Assembly: GCA_033961575.1 (NCBI GenBank)
Contig: CM066736.1
Location: 79,322,852-79,386,851 of the forward strand
Reading direction: 5' to 3'
DNA: 64,000 nt
Source: Aselliscus stoliczkanus
Lineage: Eukaryota > Chordata > Mammalia > Chiroptera > Hipposideridae
The translations under genes were made by a program, and so were the position numbers. This document shows positions 1-12,544 of this stretch, in pieces. Each line of letters opens with the position of its first letter. The first letter of the stretch is position 1. Under the pieces are notes generated by a model that had not been told where the DNA came from, did no database searches, and saw nothing but the letters and a program-made list of their open reading frames with translations.

Positions 1-224
1 TAATTACTTGACTCTTGAGTGTGGCAGAAATGCAGCAGTCCTTCTCATCGCGATTCAGTCTTTCAATACAGGTGGTCCACCATTTCCTTAGGTAAAGAGC
101 TGTGGACTTTAATATCTATTTCTGCCAAAGGTCTTGCTTAGTAAAATAATTAGAGATGGTGATGCTGAATTTACCAAGTGAAAAAGCTGTGAAATGGTGA
201 TCAGCTTTTTATCAGAAACACGGG

Positions 225-490
225 TTGTTTGGGCAAGTCACTTAAACTCTCTGAGCCTTAGTTTTCACAGCCAGGTCAAGAACGAGTAGCCTCCTTGAGG
301 GTCATCCCTTCCTTCCTTCCTTCCTTCCTTCCTTCCTTCCTTCCTTCCTTCCTTCCTTCCTTCCTTCCTTCCTTGCACAAAGATTCTTTAAGCTTCTACT
401 ACTATATACCCAGCATCTTAAGGCCTGGATCACTGCACAAATTATGGCTAATATAGGTAATAAAGTGCTTAGCACAGCTTCCAACACTTT
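225..490 (+). repeat. MIR-like SINE fragment, split by a microsatellite
   Basis: The stretch at about 229-277 (GGGCAAGTCACTTAAACTCT, then CTGAGCCTTAGTTTTC) is the recognisable MIR core. AAAGTGCTTAGCACAG at about 463-478 resembles the MIR tail. The TTCC repeat and some unrelated sequence lie between them. MIRs are ancient tRNA-derived SINEs. The call comes from remembered consensus, not alignment. Confidence 0.6.
307..374. repeat. (TTCC)n microsatellite
   Basis: About 17 uninterrupted TTCC units. It sits inside a MIR-like element, whose 5' part lies just before it and whose tail lies about 85 bases after it. The purity suggests recent expansion and likely length polymorphism. Confidence 0.95.
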
Positions 491-2523
491 TGTGCTTAGT
501 CAAATAATGGATATTGTCCTTTCTTTAGATTTTGAGCTTTTGGTGCTCAAAAGAACACAGCATGGAAGGAGAACTGACTCTGGGTGAAAGAAAAAAAAAA
601 AGAAGAAAGCATTATTTAGGGCCCTGTTCCCCAGCCCTAACTCTCATTTCCACAATAAACTATCCACCTGCAACCAAACAAGCACTAGGAGAGAGGATGG
701 GCTGAGGCAGATGAGGAAGAAATGATAAACCATAACCACTGCTACCAAGGAGAGAGGATTTCAGAGAACTCGAAGAGGCAATCAATGTGGGCCTCTGTGA
801 TGGGAAAGCAAGACTATGGTGGGGTTTCTGTGGATGCAGACAGACTGCTGAGGAGAGAGATCAGTCCAGCATTTGTGATGCAATGTTGCAAATAGGCATT
901 TTGCTAACCTGAATTTCTGTGTTAAAAGCAAACTTATTCTGAATGTTGAGGCCAGCCTATTATGGCATGGTTTTATCTCATGCCATAATTTTATCTCAAG
1001 CATCACATCTCATGCTTGAATTTGGTTGTGGTTTATTTAAATCAGGACATTTGGGATATAGGGATGCAAGGGAGGGGAATCAGTTATCATTTGCAGAAAA
1101 CTCAGCCCTGACTTCTAAGGAACTGTATTGACCCTAAAACTTGTATGACCCATCCCCAATCTCATGTTTTATTGAGTATTCACATTGGATAAGAGAGGCA
1201 TGGAAGGTCCTTGAATGCTGTTTCTCAAACTGAGTGGTTGTGTACAGATACTAAAGTTAGCTATTAGCAAATACACTCAACTCTCCCAGCCATTAAACAG
1301 TGTTGACAATATCTATATCAGTTGATTATGTTGGGGAGCAAATGAGATGATGTAAAGATAAAGGAATTTTTCATTAATAATTATATGTGAAAACTTCAGC
1401 CACCATTTATATTATCATCATCATTAATGAAACTTTTAACCCAAGTAGAAAGCAAACCTTTTCAGCTTCTTTCGTAAGTGAACCAAAACCCTGCCACCTA
1501 TATAGTAAGGCTTTAAAAGTTGCTGTTTAGTTATTCTATTGTCTGTTTGAAGATTACTGATACACCATAGCAAATATTAGGTGTGTGTGCCTGTGTTTGT
1601 GTGTCTGTCTGTTCAACCATCAGACAACATTCTTTGCGACCCTTTTAAGATGTAAAGCATACACCACTAAAAATGGCCTAATAGGGACATTTCTTAAGAA
1701 ATCTGAAAAGAATGAACTTGGGAACCTGGCCGGGGGTAGGAATTACAATGCTGTAGCCAAACAATTCTTAGAACAGAATACTGAGTTGAGCCTACTATTA
1801 TGCACGTTTGGGGCCCATGTGGGTTCTGTGGTTTTATACAGAATTTATTTGCACAGCCTAATCAAATAACCATGTATTCCCTGTAAGCTGCAGTCATTTT
1901 GGCAACATCTATCAAACTAGTGTTTTCCATAATTAGCCTGGTTAATGCAAAGAAGCCAGGATAAAGTCAGGTCTATAACAGCAGTTTTAGAAAATTCAAA
2001 GAGATGAATATGAATTAACATTTGCACTTAGATTAAAATTGAGAAAAGCTGATGGAGCTCGAAGCATGCATTTTCTCAGAGAGCATCTTTCCACTTGGCA
2101 GCCTCGCTCATCGAAAGTCTTCCTTGCTCTCCTCCCAACTGTTGTATGTTGGGTGCAAGTAGAAACTCTCAGTGGAACATATTGCTTTAATATCTAAGGT
2201 TAGATTTGAGAATTTTTGTTTGGCTGTTTCCACTCAAATATTCTATTCTTACATTGAAATAAATTCATTCCAAAACTCCATTCTGTAACTATAGAAACGC
2301 TGGTTCTTGCTGTGTTTCAGCTGGAAACACAAAAGAGCTCTCAGTTAAAATGGAGTATGTGGTTAATTATTCATCCATGAATAGCTTAGATTTCATAAAC
2401 CATTACATTTTTGTAGTCTTCAGTTTTTTCCTCTCTATTTTCTTTCCCCCTTTTTGAAATATGAGCTAGCCATATTCAAACAGAAAGTCATGTTAAAACA
2501 ATGCAATGAATATTATTTTAGTT

Positions 2524-2640
2524 CAACAGTTATTTATTGAGGACTTGATGTAACACACTGTGGAGTGGTATGTGGGTTTGCCCTCAAGGAGCATACAGCC
2601 TTGCTTGTGCAATGCAAAATAAACAAGCACATGGAAACAT
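2524..2640 (-). repeat. L2-like fragment
   Basis: The pattern AACAGTTATTTATTGAGGAC followed by a CCCTCAAGGAGCATACAGCC-type motif is the reverse complement of the common L2 3' end, whose sense form has a 'gctccttgagggcag' stretch and an 'aataaa' tail. It is diverged and old. Confidence 0.5.
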
Positions 2641-2831
2641 GAGATTCTACCGACACAGAGGTACAAATAAGTGCTATTGTGGCGTAAAGAAGGAAATGAT
2701 CATGTCTCCCTGGAGAGTCCCAGCGGGGGGGAAAAAAAACATCAGGGAGATATTTAAATTTATCTCCTTTCCTTTTTTTCAACCCCAGCCTTCAAACAGG
2801 CACAATTCCTACCAATTTTATTTTACTAATA

Positions 2832-2987
2832 CAGTAAAATCTTGGATCGCGAGTAACTTGGTTTGCGAGTGTTCTGTAAGACAAGCAAACATTTCTTATA
2901 CATTTTAACGTGGTAAACGAGCGATGTCTTGCAATACGAGTAGTTTGTTTCCGGAACGAATTATGCTCACAAATCAAAGTATCACTG
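2832..2987. mobile_element. pogo/Tc-like DNA-transposon MITE
   Basis: A 156-bp block begins CAGTAAAATCTTGG, ends AAAGTATCACTG, and is flanked on both sides by TA, the target duplication of Tc1/mariner/pogo elements. The terminal inverted repeats are imperfect (9 of the outer 15 positions pair) but share CAGT and a TTG core. It has nine CpGs in 156 bp within CpG-poor surroundings, which suggests a young copy. It has no coding capacity and must have been mobilised in trans. The similarity to pogo/Tc2-type MITEs with a 'cttggtttgcgagcataattcgttccgg' pattern is from memory. Confidence 0.7.
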
Positions 2988-2999
2988 TATTTCTAAAGC

Positions 3000-3760
3000 C
3001 TTTCTCTCTCCTCCACCTCATTATCATTTCTCATCGTTGCTTGCCTGGGTTATGGTGACAGCTTCTAAATAGGCTTCCTGCTTCCAGCTTCCCCTTCCCT
3101 CCTTCAGTCTATCCTTCTCCTTCACCAGGGTAGGGTCATTTATTTAAAATGCTCATCTATTCTATCACTTCCCTGTTTTATATCCTCTAATAATTCATGA
3201 GGATTTCCCCAAGGAAAACACCCAAGTCCTAAGTATGAATGGATACCCTTTATAAGAAGACCCTACCCCCTCTCCCACCTCACATCCCCGTCCTGTATAT
3301 ACTCTGTGCCAGGATCTTCCTCCAATATTTAGCTCCCCTCAAGGCACAGCACATGTTTTTCCTCCTGTGAGGAAATTCTCCCTGAACTTTTCTTACTGAC
3401 AAGCTGTTTTTTTTTGTTTTTTGTTTTTTTTTGAGGGCAGTGTCACTGGCCCTCACATGTGGGACCGAACCGAGGCCACTGGCTTCCCAAGCCAGTGCTT
3501 AACCACCGCACCACTCGGCCGGCCCACCTGACAAGCTCTTTCTAATCCTTCAAGTCTCACATAAATGGACACCTCTTCCAAGAAGCCCGCCCCAATGCTT
3601 TCCATCCTGCTTTACCCTTCGGTGAGATAGATCTCCCACATTGCTATCAAAAGCTTTATTGTGCAACATTATCAGTCTTTGTTTATGTTCACTGCAGTCA
3701 TGCTTTTAAATGTTTTTTCTTTGTCCCCCAGCTCCTTGCTTGATGCAGGGTAGGCATTCA
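3000..3760 (+). repeat. L2-like LINE fragment interrupted by a SINE
   Basis: Sequence on both sides of the SINE at 3406-3525 reads like an L2 3' region. Recognisable parts are CCTTCAAGTCTCACATAAAT with ACCTCTTCCAAGAAGCC at about 3549-3586, and a tail with CAGCTCCTTGCTTGATGCAG near 3730. The young SINE lands inside this older element. Confidence 0.6.
3406..3525 (-). mobile_element. short Rhin-1-like tRNA SINE
   Basis: On the minus strand it runs from a GGGCCGGCCGAGTGG head through the tRNA-related region to the GAGGG..CCCTC quasi-palindrome and an A-rich tail. It is flanked by the 10-bp TSD CTGACAAGCT (3396-3405 and 3528-3537). Confidence 0.9.
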
Positions 3761-3889
3761 ATCAGTGTTTGGTGAAATCTGCAGAATGACAGGGGCAGGA
3801 CATTGGGGAAAAGGAAAAATGCAAGATTATCTATATAACATGTTTGGTTTTGAGGTGAGGGTAGTAAATGCCCTAATGTTCTTAGAAGG

Positions 3890-3955
3890 GAGGGAAGTAA
3901 AAAGAAACAAAAAGAAAAGGGGAGGAGAGATGAGGAGAGGAGAGGAGAAAAGTTT
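3890..3955. repeat. purine-rich low-complexity tract
   Basis: A nearly uninterrupted A/G stretch (GAGGAGAGATGAGGAGAGGA type) with no coding sense. It could form triplex or simple slippage structures; nothing else is evident. Confidence 0.8.
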
Positions 3956-4299
3956 ACTTCCTCTCTACTTTAAGTGTTGATTTCTATGGGCTGTGATTTC
4001 TTCAAATAGATTTTGCTTGATTGATTCAGGCATTTAAATAACAAATATTGTTTTTTCTCCCTCTTTGTTCCGAATACTGTGACTCTCAGTGCATATAACA
4101 CAGAAATATCAAGGGATGTGTTAACAGCTTAAAGACATTATAACCAAGACTTTTTATACTGAATAAAGGAACAGAAATATTTTAGAACACAGTTTGTTGG
4201 AGCTGTATGATAAGAAGAAAAGATGTTCTTCATTTAATGAGGACCTTAGTCATAAATGAGTGGCCGTGTGAAAGAGTCTTTATTTTCCATTTTCTTTAG

Positions 4300-4375
4300 G
4301 GTGGAGAGAAAGGAACGTGCCCGATTGAAGACAGTGAAGTTTAATGCAAAACCCGGAGTGATTGATTCGAAAGGG
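4300..4375 (+). CDS. DLG2: DLG2 exon a: end of SH3 / start of HOOK linker
   Basis: 76-nt exon. AG at 4298-4299 precedes it and GT at 4376-4377 follows. The first base finishes an upstream codon; the remaining 75 nt encode 25 residues, VERKERARLKTVKF then NAKPGVIDSKG, ending in phase 0. In DLG proteins this covers the last SH3 strand and the start of the basic HOOK linker that couples SH3 to GK. NAKPGVIDSKG is the PSD-93 version; DLG1 differs here. The phase-0 end matters: both exon b and exon c can join in frame, while exon d or e joined directly cannot. The 33-kb intron behind it has no other convincing coding exon. Confidence 0.95.
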
Positions 4376-4909
4376 GTAGGTACAAAATAATCAAAACACT
4401 AAATTCTCTCAGTTGCTATGGATTTAACAGTAATTAACATTTAGGCTTTCAGTGGCAAACAAATTTTGAAGCTACCAGACAGTAGAGCACTGTTATAAAT
4501 GTATTGCTAAAATTAATGATGTGATTTCCACTAAGCGGATTTATGGTAAATATATTAAATCTTGGTGGTAAAGCTTCTAGTGGTCAGCCGAAATCATGTG
4601 TTGATGAAACTGATATAATGACTCCTAAGAAGAAGAAAAATGTAATTGAGATGTTTTAATTTTTTAAATCTTTTTTCTTTTAAATTAAATGTTCTAGAGG
4701 GATGGATTTCATAAAAGATACCTACTCATCATAAAATGTATCTAGTCTGTAACACATTACAAAGCTAAGACAGAAGTCATGGAAATTTACATGTGGATCA
4801 TCTAAGTGAATACACGGATTGTTGTGACAGACATGAAAAGAGGATCATTAACAAATGAAATTTAATCATTAAAATTAAAATATTTACTCATATGCACATG
4901 TATCTTTTT

Positions 4910-6520
4910 TAAATAACAGCTATAATGAGATATAATTCACATGCCATACAATTCACCAATTTAAATATGCAATCCAAAGGTTTTTATTATACTGAGAGTT
5001 ATTTAGCTATCACAGTAAATTTTAGAATGTTCCATCACCCCATTAAAAAACCATCTAAAAGTCACTTCTGATTTCCCCCACCCCCAACCCCCAGGCCCAC
5101 CTCACCCTGCCCTAGGCTACTACTAATCTAATTTATCTCTATAGATTTGCTTTTTCTGGATATTTCATATAGGTGGAATTCTACACTATGTGGTCTTTTA
5201 TAACTGCTTATTTCACTGTACAAAATGTTCTCAAAGTGCATCTATGTTGTTGTCATGTGTAAGTACTTTATTTCTGTCCAATGCCAATTAATATTCCATT
5301 GTATGACTATACCTCATTTAATTCATCTGTTCCTCAGTTGATGGACATTCGGATTGTTTCCACTTTTTGGTTCTCATGGATAATGGTGCTATGATCGTTT
5401 GTGTACAAATTTTTGTGTGGACGTATATTCTCATTTCCATTGGGATATGCCTACAAATGGAATTATTGGGTCATATAATAACTCTATGTTTAACATTTGA
5501 GGAACTGCCAGACTGTTTGCCAACGTGGTTGTACAGTTTCACATTTCCACCTTTAATGTATGAGAGTTCCAATTTCTCCACATCTTCACCAACACTTGTT
5601 TTTCTATGTCTTGCTGCTTATAGCCATAGTATTCTGTCTGAAGTGGTATCTCATTGTGTTTTTTTTTCTTCATTTCTCTAATGGCTATTGGTGTTGACCA
5701 TTTTTTATGCGTTTATTGGCCATTTGTATATCTTGTTTGGAAAAATGTCAGTTCAGATCTTTTGCCCATTTTTAAATTGGATTCTTTTGTTGTTGAGTTC
5801 TAGAAGTTCTTTATATATTCTGAATATTAACTTCTTGTCCAATATGTGCTTTCCAAATATTTTCTCCCATTCTGTGAGTTGTGTTTTTACTCACTCGATA
5901 GTGTCTTTTGATACAAACATTTTTAATTTCACCAGCTTCACTTATGAATTTTTTTTCTTTTGTTACTTGTGTTTTGAGTGTCATATCTAAGAAATCATTC
6001 CCTAATCCAATGTCATGAAGATTTATGTCCATGTTTTCTTCTAAGAGTTTTATAATTTTAGCGCTTACATTTAGGTGTTTGGCCCATTTTGAGTTAGTTT
6101 TTATATATAATATGAGACAGATTCCAATTTCATTGTTCTGCATATGAGTTGTCTTCTTAATTTCATTGTGGGATTGTTCATTGCAGTGTATAGAAATATA
6201 ATTATTTTTTGCATTTCAATCTTGTAGCTACCTTTCTATACCCATTTATTAGTTCTAATAGTTTTTCTGTGGGAGGGAGGAGTTTGGTAGATGTCTCAAG
6301 ATTTTTAATATAAAAGATAATGTCATACTTTAAAAGAGAGTTTTAACTTCTTTCTGTACAATATGGGTGATTTTTATTTCTTTATCATGCCTAACTGCCC
6401 TGGCTAGAACCTCCAGTAGGATGTTGTAGCAAGAGCAGCCATCCTTGTCTTGTTCCTGACCTTAAGGGGAAAGCATTCAATCTTTCACCAGTAACTATGA
6501 TCTTAGCTGTGGGTTGTACA
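4910..6520 (-). mobile_element. old L1 fragment, 3' UTR and ORF2 C-terminal part
   Basis: Minus-strand reading gives L1 ORF2 C-terminal sequence, with a DIGLGNDFLDMT-type motif near 6000-6030, followed toward 4910 by L1 3' noncoding sequence. On the + strand it shows the familiar antisense text, such as TTGATGGACATTCGGATTG near 5338 and CCATCCTTGTCTTGTTCCTG near 6439. It has many stops and no ORF1 or 5' UTR: a 5'-truncated dead copy. Confidence 0.88.
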
Positions 6521-7299
6521 GCTTTATAGATCTGTTTTTAAGTGATAATACTAGTATCTTATTGCTGTACTGTAAAGTACTTTTCCTCCCCTCTCTCTTC
6601 CTATTCTCTTTCTGTTCCTATCCTTTCCTTTATTTTTCTGCCCTAACAATTCTGGCTTGTGAGCATCAAACAGAACCACAAGTTATGGTCAAGATGTCAC
6701 TGTGAAAAACAAGAAGAAAATCTATCATTTCTTAGGACTTTTGAGCCCCACATCACGACATTGCTCTTTGTATTTTTAAGTAGAAGTGTCATTGGGCAGC
6801 CTATTCATTGACATAATAATCTACCTTCTGCTAAAACATTCAGATGAAATTGGAATTTATTTAATCAGATGGTGTCACTCTGAAAAAAAGTGAGGGCATG
6901 TATCGTCATACATGAAGTCCTCATAAACAAATACTGCTTATCTATAAGGGGGTAGAATTTTTCAGTGATTCTTAGTGAAAATTTAAGGATAGATCTCCTG
7001 TTTGTTTCACGTATATTGCTGGATATGTATCAGAGAATTTTTGTTGAATACCTACCATGTGCCAAACACAGAGCTAGAATTTGTGAAAGATACAAAATAT
7101 AACATAGACCATTCTCCTCACAAGCTTGTAACATCGATGAAAGACCAGATGTTTTTTGATACAGCCAAAACTTGTGTATTATACTTTTAATCATATTGTT
7201 AAATATTATCAGGTATGTGCCAATGCATAGAATATAAATTCTAGGACCCGAATGACTATTGAAAGAGAAGCAGTGATCATGTGAAAGGGAAGCCCTGAA

Positions 7300-7400
7300 C
7301 TGAAAGTCAGGAGGGTTAAGTAATCCAGCTTCAGGTTTCAGTTCAAGACTAAGTCAACACTGCTCTTTGAGCCTCATTAGCAAAATAATGGCTTTGAACT
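7300..7400 (+). repeat. MIR-like fragment (weak)
   Basis: AATCCAGCTTCAGGTTTCAG followed by CTCTTTGAGCCTCATTAGCA resembles the decayed MIR core. It is short and diverged, and background similarity is possible. Confidence 0.3.
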
Positions 7401-8204
7401 ATGCCAGGGATGGCCGACAAGTTTCATCATCTCCTACATAAACTAATGGATTGATGATAGCTTCTATTTAGAACAGTGTGTTGAAAATGATTCTAAAGCC
7501 ATATGACCTCAGCAGGGAAAAAAATAAAAGGGAGCGTTATGATCAATTAGTCATACCTAACACAACTTTGGGAATTGTTTTCTATTTGAGGTCCCTGGAT
7601 TCAATCATTTTTAAGATGCCGTCATGGAGACGCACCATCTCCATGCACCTGTGAATTAAGAAATAATGAACCAAAGTTTTCCAAATCCCCATGATAACAA
7701 CACATCAGTGAGAAGGAGCTTGTCCAGAAGTAGAAAGCAAAGGGCAGTTAAGAGAAAGTGCCCTGAAGAAAGGAGAGACAAACTGTGTAGAGAGTTGGGA
7801 AAGTTGTGTCAGGGGATGCCACTTACTTTGAGCCAAGGGCAAAGACTGGAGAAGGAAGACATTGTTACAGGGGTTTCAGTCTCTGCTACCTTGGAGTAAA
7901 CTCAGCATTAAATGAGGAGGAAAGGTCTTTGGAAGGAGAAAGAGAATCATGCATTTCAAATAACCTTATCACTCACTGGCATTTACAGAGCATTGTGAAA
8001 TTTTGCTGAGTTCAGAGTTAAAGCCATGGTTACTGCCCTGGAGTCAATTAGTGTGTGTGAAGCAGGCGATGACAAGAGCGCTGAGAATTCCGATCAGTGG
8101 GCATGGGATGACCAGACAGCACTCCACAGAAGAACTTAGACTTTAATCAGCCTATCAGTGCTTGAATTACTTTTCCTGAACTATGCATTAATTAAATTTA
8201 AAAA

Positions 8205-8850
8205 ATCATTAAATGCTGCAAAACACGAGGTACTGTGCTCCGTGCTTTGTGGGACAGTAAAATAAATAAAAAGATAAAGTCTCTCATCTCAAGGAGCTCA
8301 CAAAGAGAAACATAGACAGGTAAATAATGGCAACACAATATCACTGATGTGCCCTGTAAATTTAGAGAATTAACAATCTTCATTTTAAATATTAGGAGAC
8401 AGAGCCTCAGGAAGATTAGCTAATTTACCTAAGACCACACAGCTAGTAGGTGTAAGATGTAAATTCAGATCATTGTGACAGTAGAACATTTGTCCTTTCC
8501 ATTTCTTCACACTGCACCTTATTCTGTTGGAGGTTAGGAGGAGAGAGTTACTAATTATGCCTTGGGTAAGAGAGAAGGCTTCCAAGGGAAGGTGTTATTT
8601 GAAGGAGTTTGACATTCATAGGAAATGGCATGAACACGAAGGAGGAAGCTGTAGGCATGTTGAAGTGAGGCCAAGCAGATCGGGGATATCAGATGGACGG
8701 TGTGGGTAGTGCAGTGGGAGCTGGAGCAAGGCGGGGCTGACGAGGATGGTCTGGACGGTCAGGAAGCTTGTATGGAAAGTCAGCCGATGAGCTTTGAAAC
8801 TTATTGAATTTTGAGAATACTCATGAGGAAATCTGAGGCTCTCTATTTGA
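8205..8850 (-). repeat. L2/MIR-like relic cluster
   Basis: From 8205 to 8310 the text resembles the reverse of an L2 3' end (ATCTCAAGGAGCTCACAAAG). From 8370 to 8520 it resembles MIR in reverse (CCTAAGACCACACAGCTAGT). From 8520 to 8850 it reads like further reverse L2 body (GAAGGCTTCCAAGGGAAGGT near 8575). All are old and diverged; exact boundaries are uncertain. Confidence 0.5.
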
Positions 8851-9599
8851 CAGTGCCCATTGGCTACAAATGAAATGTCCAAACTTTCTGTCTACTCCAC
8901 GTGGCTTCACAACGTCTTCTTATGGCTTCGTGCAAAGACAAATGGACAGTTGTATCAGTAACCTAAATAACTCCAGCCTTCCCAGACCCCTCAGATCAAA
9001 GTGGTCATCTATTGGGTTGGGTCTCCTTAGGAAACATCTCAGTGCCCCAGATCTCACTATAGCCAAGTTTTCCTGAGAATGTCAGCTAAGTTCCTAATGA
9101 GTCTCCATTCAAACTAGCCTCTGGTGAAAGCTTCATCACCCCCTTAGTTTCCTTCTTTTTCCTCTAACTTTTTTCATTATTTTCTAATTAGCCATTCTGT
9201 TACTTATTGAGATGTTTAGGGGATTGTATGATCTTCAGAATCAAACTGTTCTCCATTGAAAAATCAATGAGCATTTAGTAATTTATGCTAAATTTTGTTT
9301 TATTTTTTATTTAAAAATCTTTACAATTTAAGGAAGAGAAATATATGTTGGAGAGAGTATGAGAAAGCTGTCAACATCTTTACTAAATGTCAACAATGTG
9401 CAAAATATAAATATCTTTTATATAGTAAATTCTAAAATAAGGTAGGCTATAAACAAATAAATAACCTATCTATCCATAGGCTGGTACAAAACAAAGGTGA
9501 TAGATTATTCAAAGTAATTGAAGTGTTCATTGTAAAAAACAGACAGCTTAGATACATTTGTTCATCACCACAACAAAATTTGAAGGGAAATTGTTTCTT

Positions 9600-9715
9600 C
9601 CCTCTGTATAGACTTAAAGAACCTGAGGCTTAGAGAGATGAAGAAATCTGAACCCATATCTGATTGATTCCAAAACCCATAATCTGTTTACTACAGCATG
9701 CTCTCTTCTGTATTA
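9600..9715 (-). repeat. MIR-like fragment
   Basis: ACCTGAGGCTTAGAGAGATG followed by ATAATCTGTTTACTACAGCA matches the reversed MIR pattern of 'gaggctcagagaggt..' and 'ctgtttactacagcatgct'. It is an ancient, inactive SINE relic. Confidence 0.5.
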
Positions 9716-10439
9716 AAACCATGTTACACTCATGCTTTTCAAGAAAAATGAAGAAGTAGATTGAATTGGATTTAGCTTTGTCAGAACTAACTTGAGTAAA
9801 AACTTAAATCCTGAAAGGAGGAGACTGGTTTCCTCGATGATGTATCTTTCCAAATGAGAACATTTCTGAAGTGAGCTTGAGGCTATCCACTTTCTCTAGT
9901 GTGGTCTGCCAGGATAAATGAGGGGACAAGTCTTGGCAAACGTGTCCATTTATTTAATAAACCTTTATTAGATGTCAATACCAGGCAGCTTGCTAGGTAA
10001 TGTGGACCAAGACAGCAGGTCATGGTGACTGCTCTGCAGGAGTAGGGATTCCAGGGGAAACGATGAGTCCTCACAGATGGCAAGTGATTACTACCAAATA
10101 AGGGGGACCGGAAACTTGCTCTGAAGTTCAGAGGGCAAGGAGATTCTGGCATGGAAGCTGAGGCATTTTGAATTGTGGGACCTTAAAGTATTAGTAAAAT
10201 TTGCAAGGGGCAAGTGAGGGGGTAGGAATACAATACAGGATACATAGGAGATAAAACCTGGTTTACTTTCATTGCCAGCAACAGATTCTGAAGGAGGATA
10301 AATGGGCTCAGAACTGGAAAGTTAGACTCAAGTCAGTCCTGGAGTCTTACATTTTCCTGGAAACCTGTACTTTATAGTGTAGACAGTAAAGAATTTGAAG
10401 GGTTGTGACCAAACCAGACATACCGATTTCCTCTAGGCT

Positions 10440-10600
10440 TGCACTCTGAATGTACCTGAATCATTGCCCCAAGTATCACTCCCAAACAACGGTCCAAACT
10501 CACTCATCTTTGTGCCCCTAGCATCCAGCATGGTGTCTACCAGACACATACTGGCTGCTCAATTCACACTTCTTAGAAGAAAGAGAAGTGAATGATCAAA
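10440..10600 (+). repeat. L2-like 3' end (weak)
   Basis: CATCTTTGTGCCCCTAGCAT followed by ACATACTGGCTGCTCAATTC follows the sense L2 tail pattern ('catctttgtatccccagcgcctagcacagtgcc..gctcaat'). It is diverged. Confidence 0.45.
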
Positions 10601-11254
10601 AGTAGGTTTCCAGGAGATCAATCTGGCAACTGTAAGGACAGATGGGAGGAGAGAGAGATTAACAGTGGGAAATGTTTGAAAAAGCTATTGTAGTATTCTA
10701 GGTGTGAGATTCTGAAAATCTGAACTATAAACAGTGGCAAAAGGAAAGGAAAATGGGAAACTGTTGCTAAAGAGATCAGAGAAGACTGACATTCTTGAAT
10801 ATGTGACCTAATGGTTCCTAATAATATTCCATTGCCTCTTGCAAAGCCCGAGTTCCCTTGAAGAGGGACTGTTGACTGTTGAGAGAGGATGTGGGGCAGA
10901 GATGAAGCTATGGTGATAAATCATGGCAGTCTCCCTGAATCAAACTGGAACTGGCATGAGACATCGGAGCTCTACTTCATTTTTGTTGGAAATTCCCATG
11001 TGGCCATTGACTTCTACTATGTCATTTACAAATGAAGACACTGAGCATCATTTCTCTGGGATACACAGAGAGTTGCTAGCAGAGCCTGCCATTGTATCTT
11101 CTATCAAAAAGTGATTTGACAGCCCATGTTTTGTTAGCAATATAACAATTATGTTTGCTTACCCTGGATGAGTTATGGGACTTGTATTGTAACAGCTTCA
11201 GAGTGACATTTTGAGTTTCAAGAGAAAGTATTACTTCTTTTGAAAGGAAAGCTC

Positions 11255-11363
11255 TTTTTTTTTTTTTTTGAGGGTAGTGTCACTGTCCCTCATATGTGGA
11301 ATCCGAACCAGGGTCGCTGGTGTCCCAAGCCAGCACTTAACCACTGCACCACTCGGCCGGCCC
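11255..11363 (-). mobile_element. short Rhin-1-like tRNA SINE
   Basis: Minus-strand copy with the GGGCCGGCCGAGTGG head at its right end and an oligo-T (A tail) on the left. The TSD GGAAAGCTCTT lies at 11246-11256 and 11365-11375, its final T's shared with the tail run. Confidence 0.9.
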
Positions 11364-12204
11364 TGGAAAGCTCTTTAATAGAGCTAGTCTTTGGATGGCC
11401 CTCGCCCAGTGAACAGCTCAGACGTGCAGAGGTGACCTAGTGACTCATGGAGGTGGGGCGAAAGGAAAGCCCCACTCCACAGGTATCAGGAAGGTAACCT
11501 TTCCCCTCAAAGTTCATTAACTCAGAAAGGCTCCACCTCAGTTTTATAATCTATCACTTCCCTTTTCCAGGTCCTCTAACAGTGTTCTAACTGACTCTAG
11601 TCTTTTCTTTGATTCTTTCCCCATACTGCATGCAATATGTTTTTAACCAGACTAAACATGTTTACATAAAGAACTGAGGTAGACTCGTCCAGGAAATTCT
11701 GAAGTGTCATTAACCCAGCCTGGGGACGGCTGCTAACTCATTATATGTTTTTTGAATGTGATAATCATAGTTGTCCAAACTCTGAGCTCCCATGTCTACT
11801 GAGAACCATGTGAGCAGCACACAGGGAATTCTCTGATAAAGTCAGATGGTTCTCACAGGGGCCTGTAATTGAGTTCCCTCTCTGATACATGGAAGAAGGG
11901 TCCCCATCTGAACCCTGAAAGCCATCTGAACTCAATGAATATTTTTGAATGAATAAATATACATTATTTCTCTTATTCCTCAGAGGGTATTTATTTGTCA
12001 AGTGACTGAGGACCCTGCTAGTCTGTGGAATGGAATGAGGAATAAATCATATTCCTTATGTATTCCTATGCATATTCATTTCTTGGTAGTCACCTCTCTC
12101 CTAGGTCCAAAAAGTACTACTGTTGAAACTACCAAGTAATCTGCAACTTTGTATACCTCATCATCAGAGAAAAATATTTAGCAGGAAAAAAAGAATGTGT
12201 AGCC

Positions 12205-12365
12205 TGGAGCACCTACGTGAACATCAGCTGAGGCTCTTGTTTAAAATGGAAATGTCCATCTCAACCCCAGTCCTGTGGAATTGGAATCTCTAGGGGTGGG
12301 GATAGGAAAGCTGCATTTTAACAGGCCCCCAGAGATTTCTTTAAGCTTGCTAACATTAGAGATAC
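12205..12365 (+). repeat. hAT-Charlie-like (MER5/MER20 type) fragment
   Basis: The stretch from GGAATTGGAATCTCTAGGGG through GCTGCATTTTAACAGGCCCC resembles the body of a small non-autonomous hAT transposon ('...agaatctctgggggtgggg...gcattttaacaagccctcc...'). There are no clear terminal repeats, so boundaries are approximate. Confidence 0.5.
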
Positions 12366-12544
12366 ACAGGCACAGCAGAAAGGTAACTTCTATCAGACTT
12401 ATAATAACATATCTAAGCCTCAATTGCCTCATATGTAAAAAGGGACATTATATTATATGAGATAATATATGTAAAGTACCTAGAAGTATCAGCCTTTTCC
12501 CCACCCTTACCCACATGCACACACATCTCAAACTCTCTCCTTTT

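Larger units (their letters stand above)
1..4299 (+). other. DLG2: DLG2 intron upstream of exon a (partial)
   Basis: Intronic sequence entering from the left edge. It holds a MIR-like fragment split by a TTCC microsatellite (about 225-490), an L2-like stretch near 2524-2640, a pogo-like MITE (2832-2987), an L2-like fragment (about 3000-3760) interrupted by a young SINE, and a purine-rich tract (about 3890-3955). I recognise nothing in about 490-2520 beyond unique AT-rich sequence. The intron ends in a pyrimidine-rich acceptor with AG at 4298-4299. Confidence 0.8.

Noticed and set aside
302..487. Open frame of EGRK repeats on the minus strand
   Set aside because: It is only the translated TTCC microsatellite.
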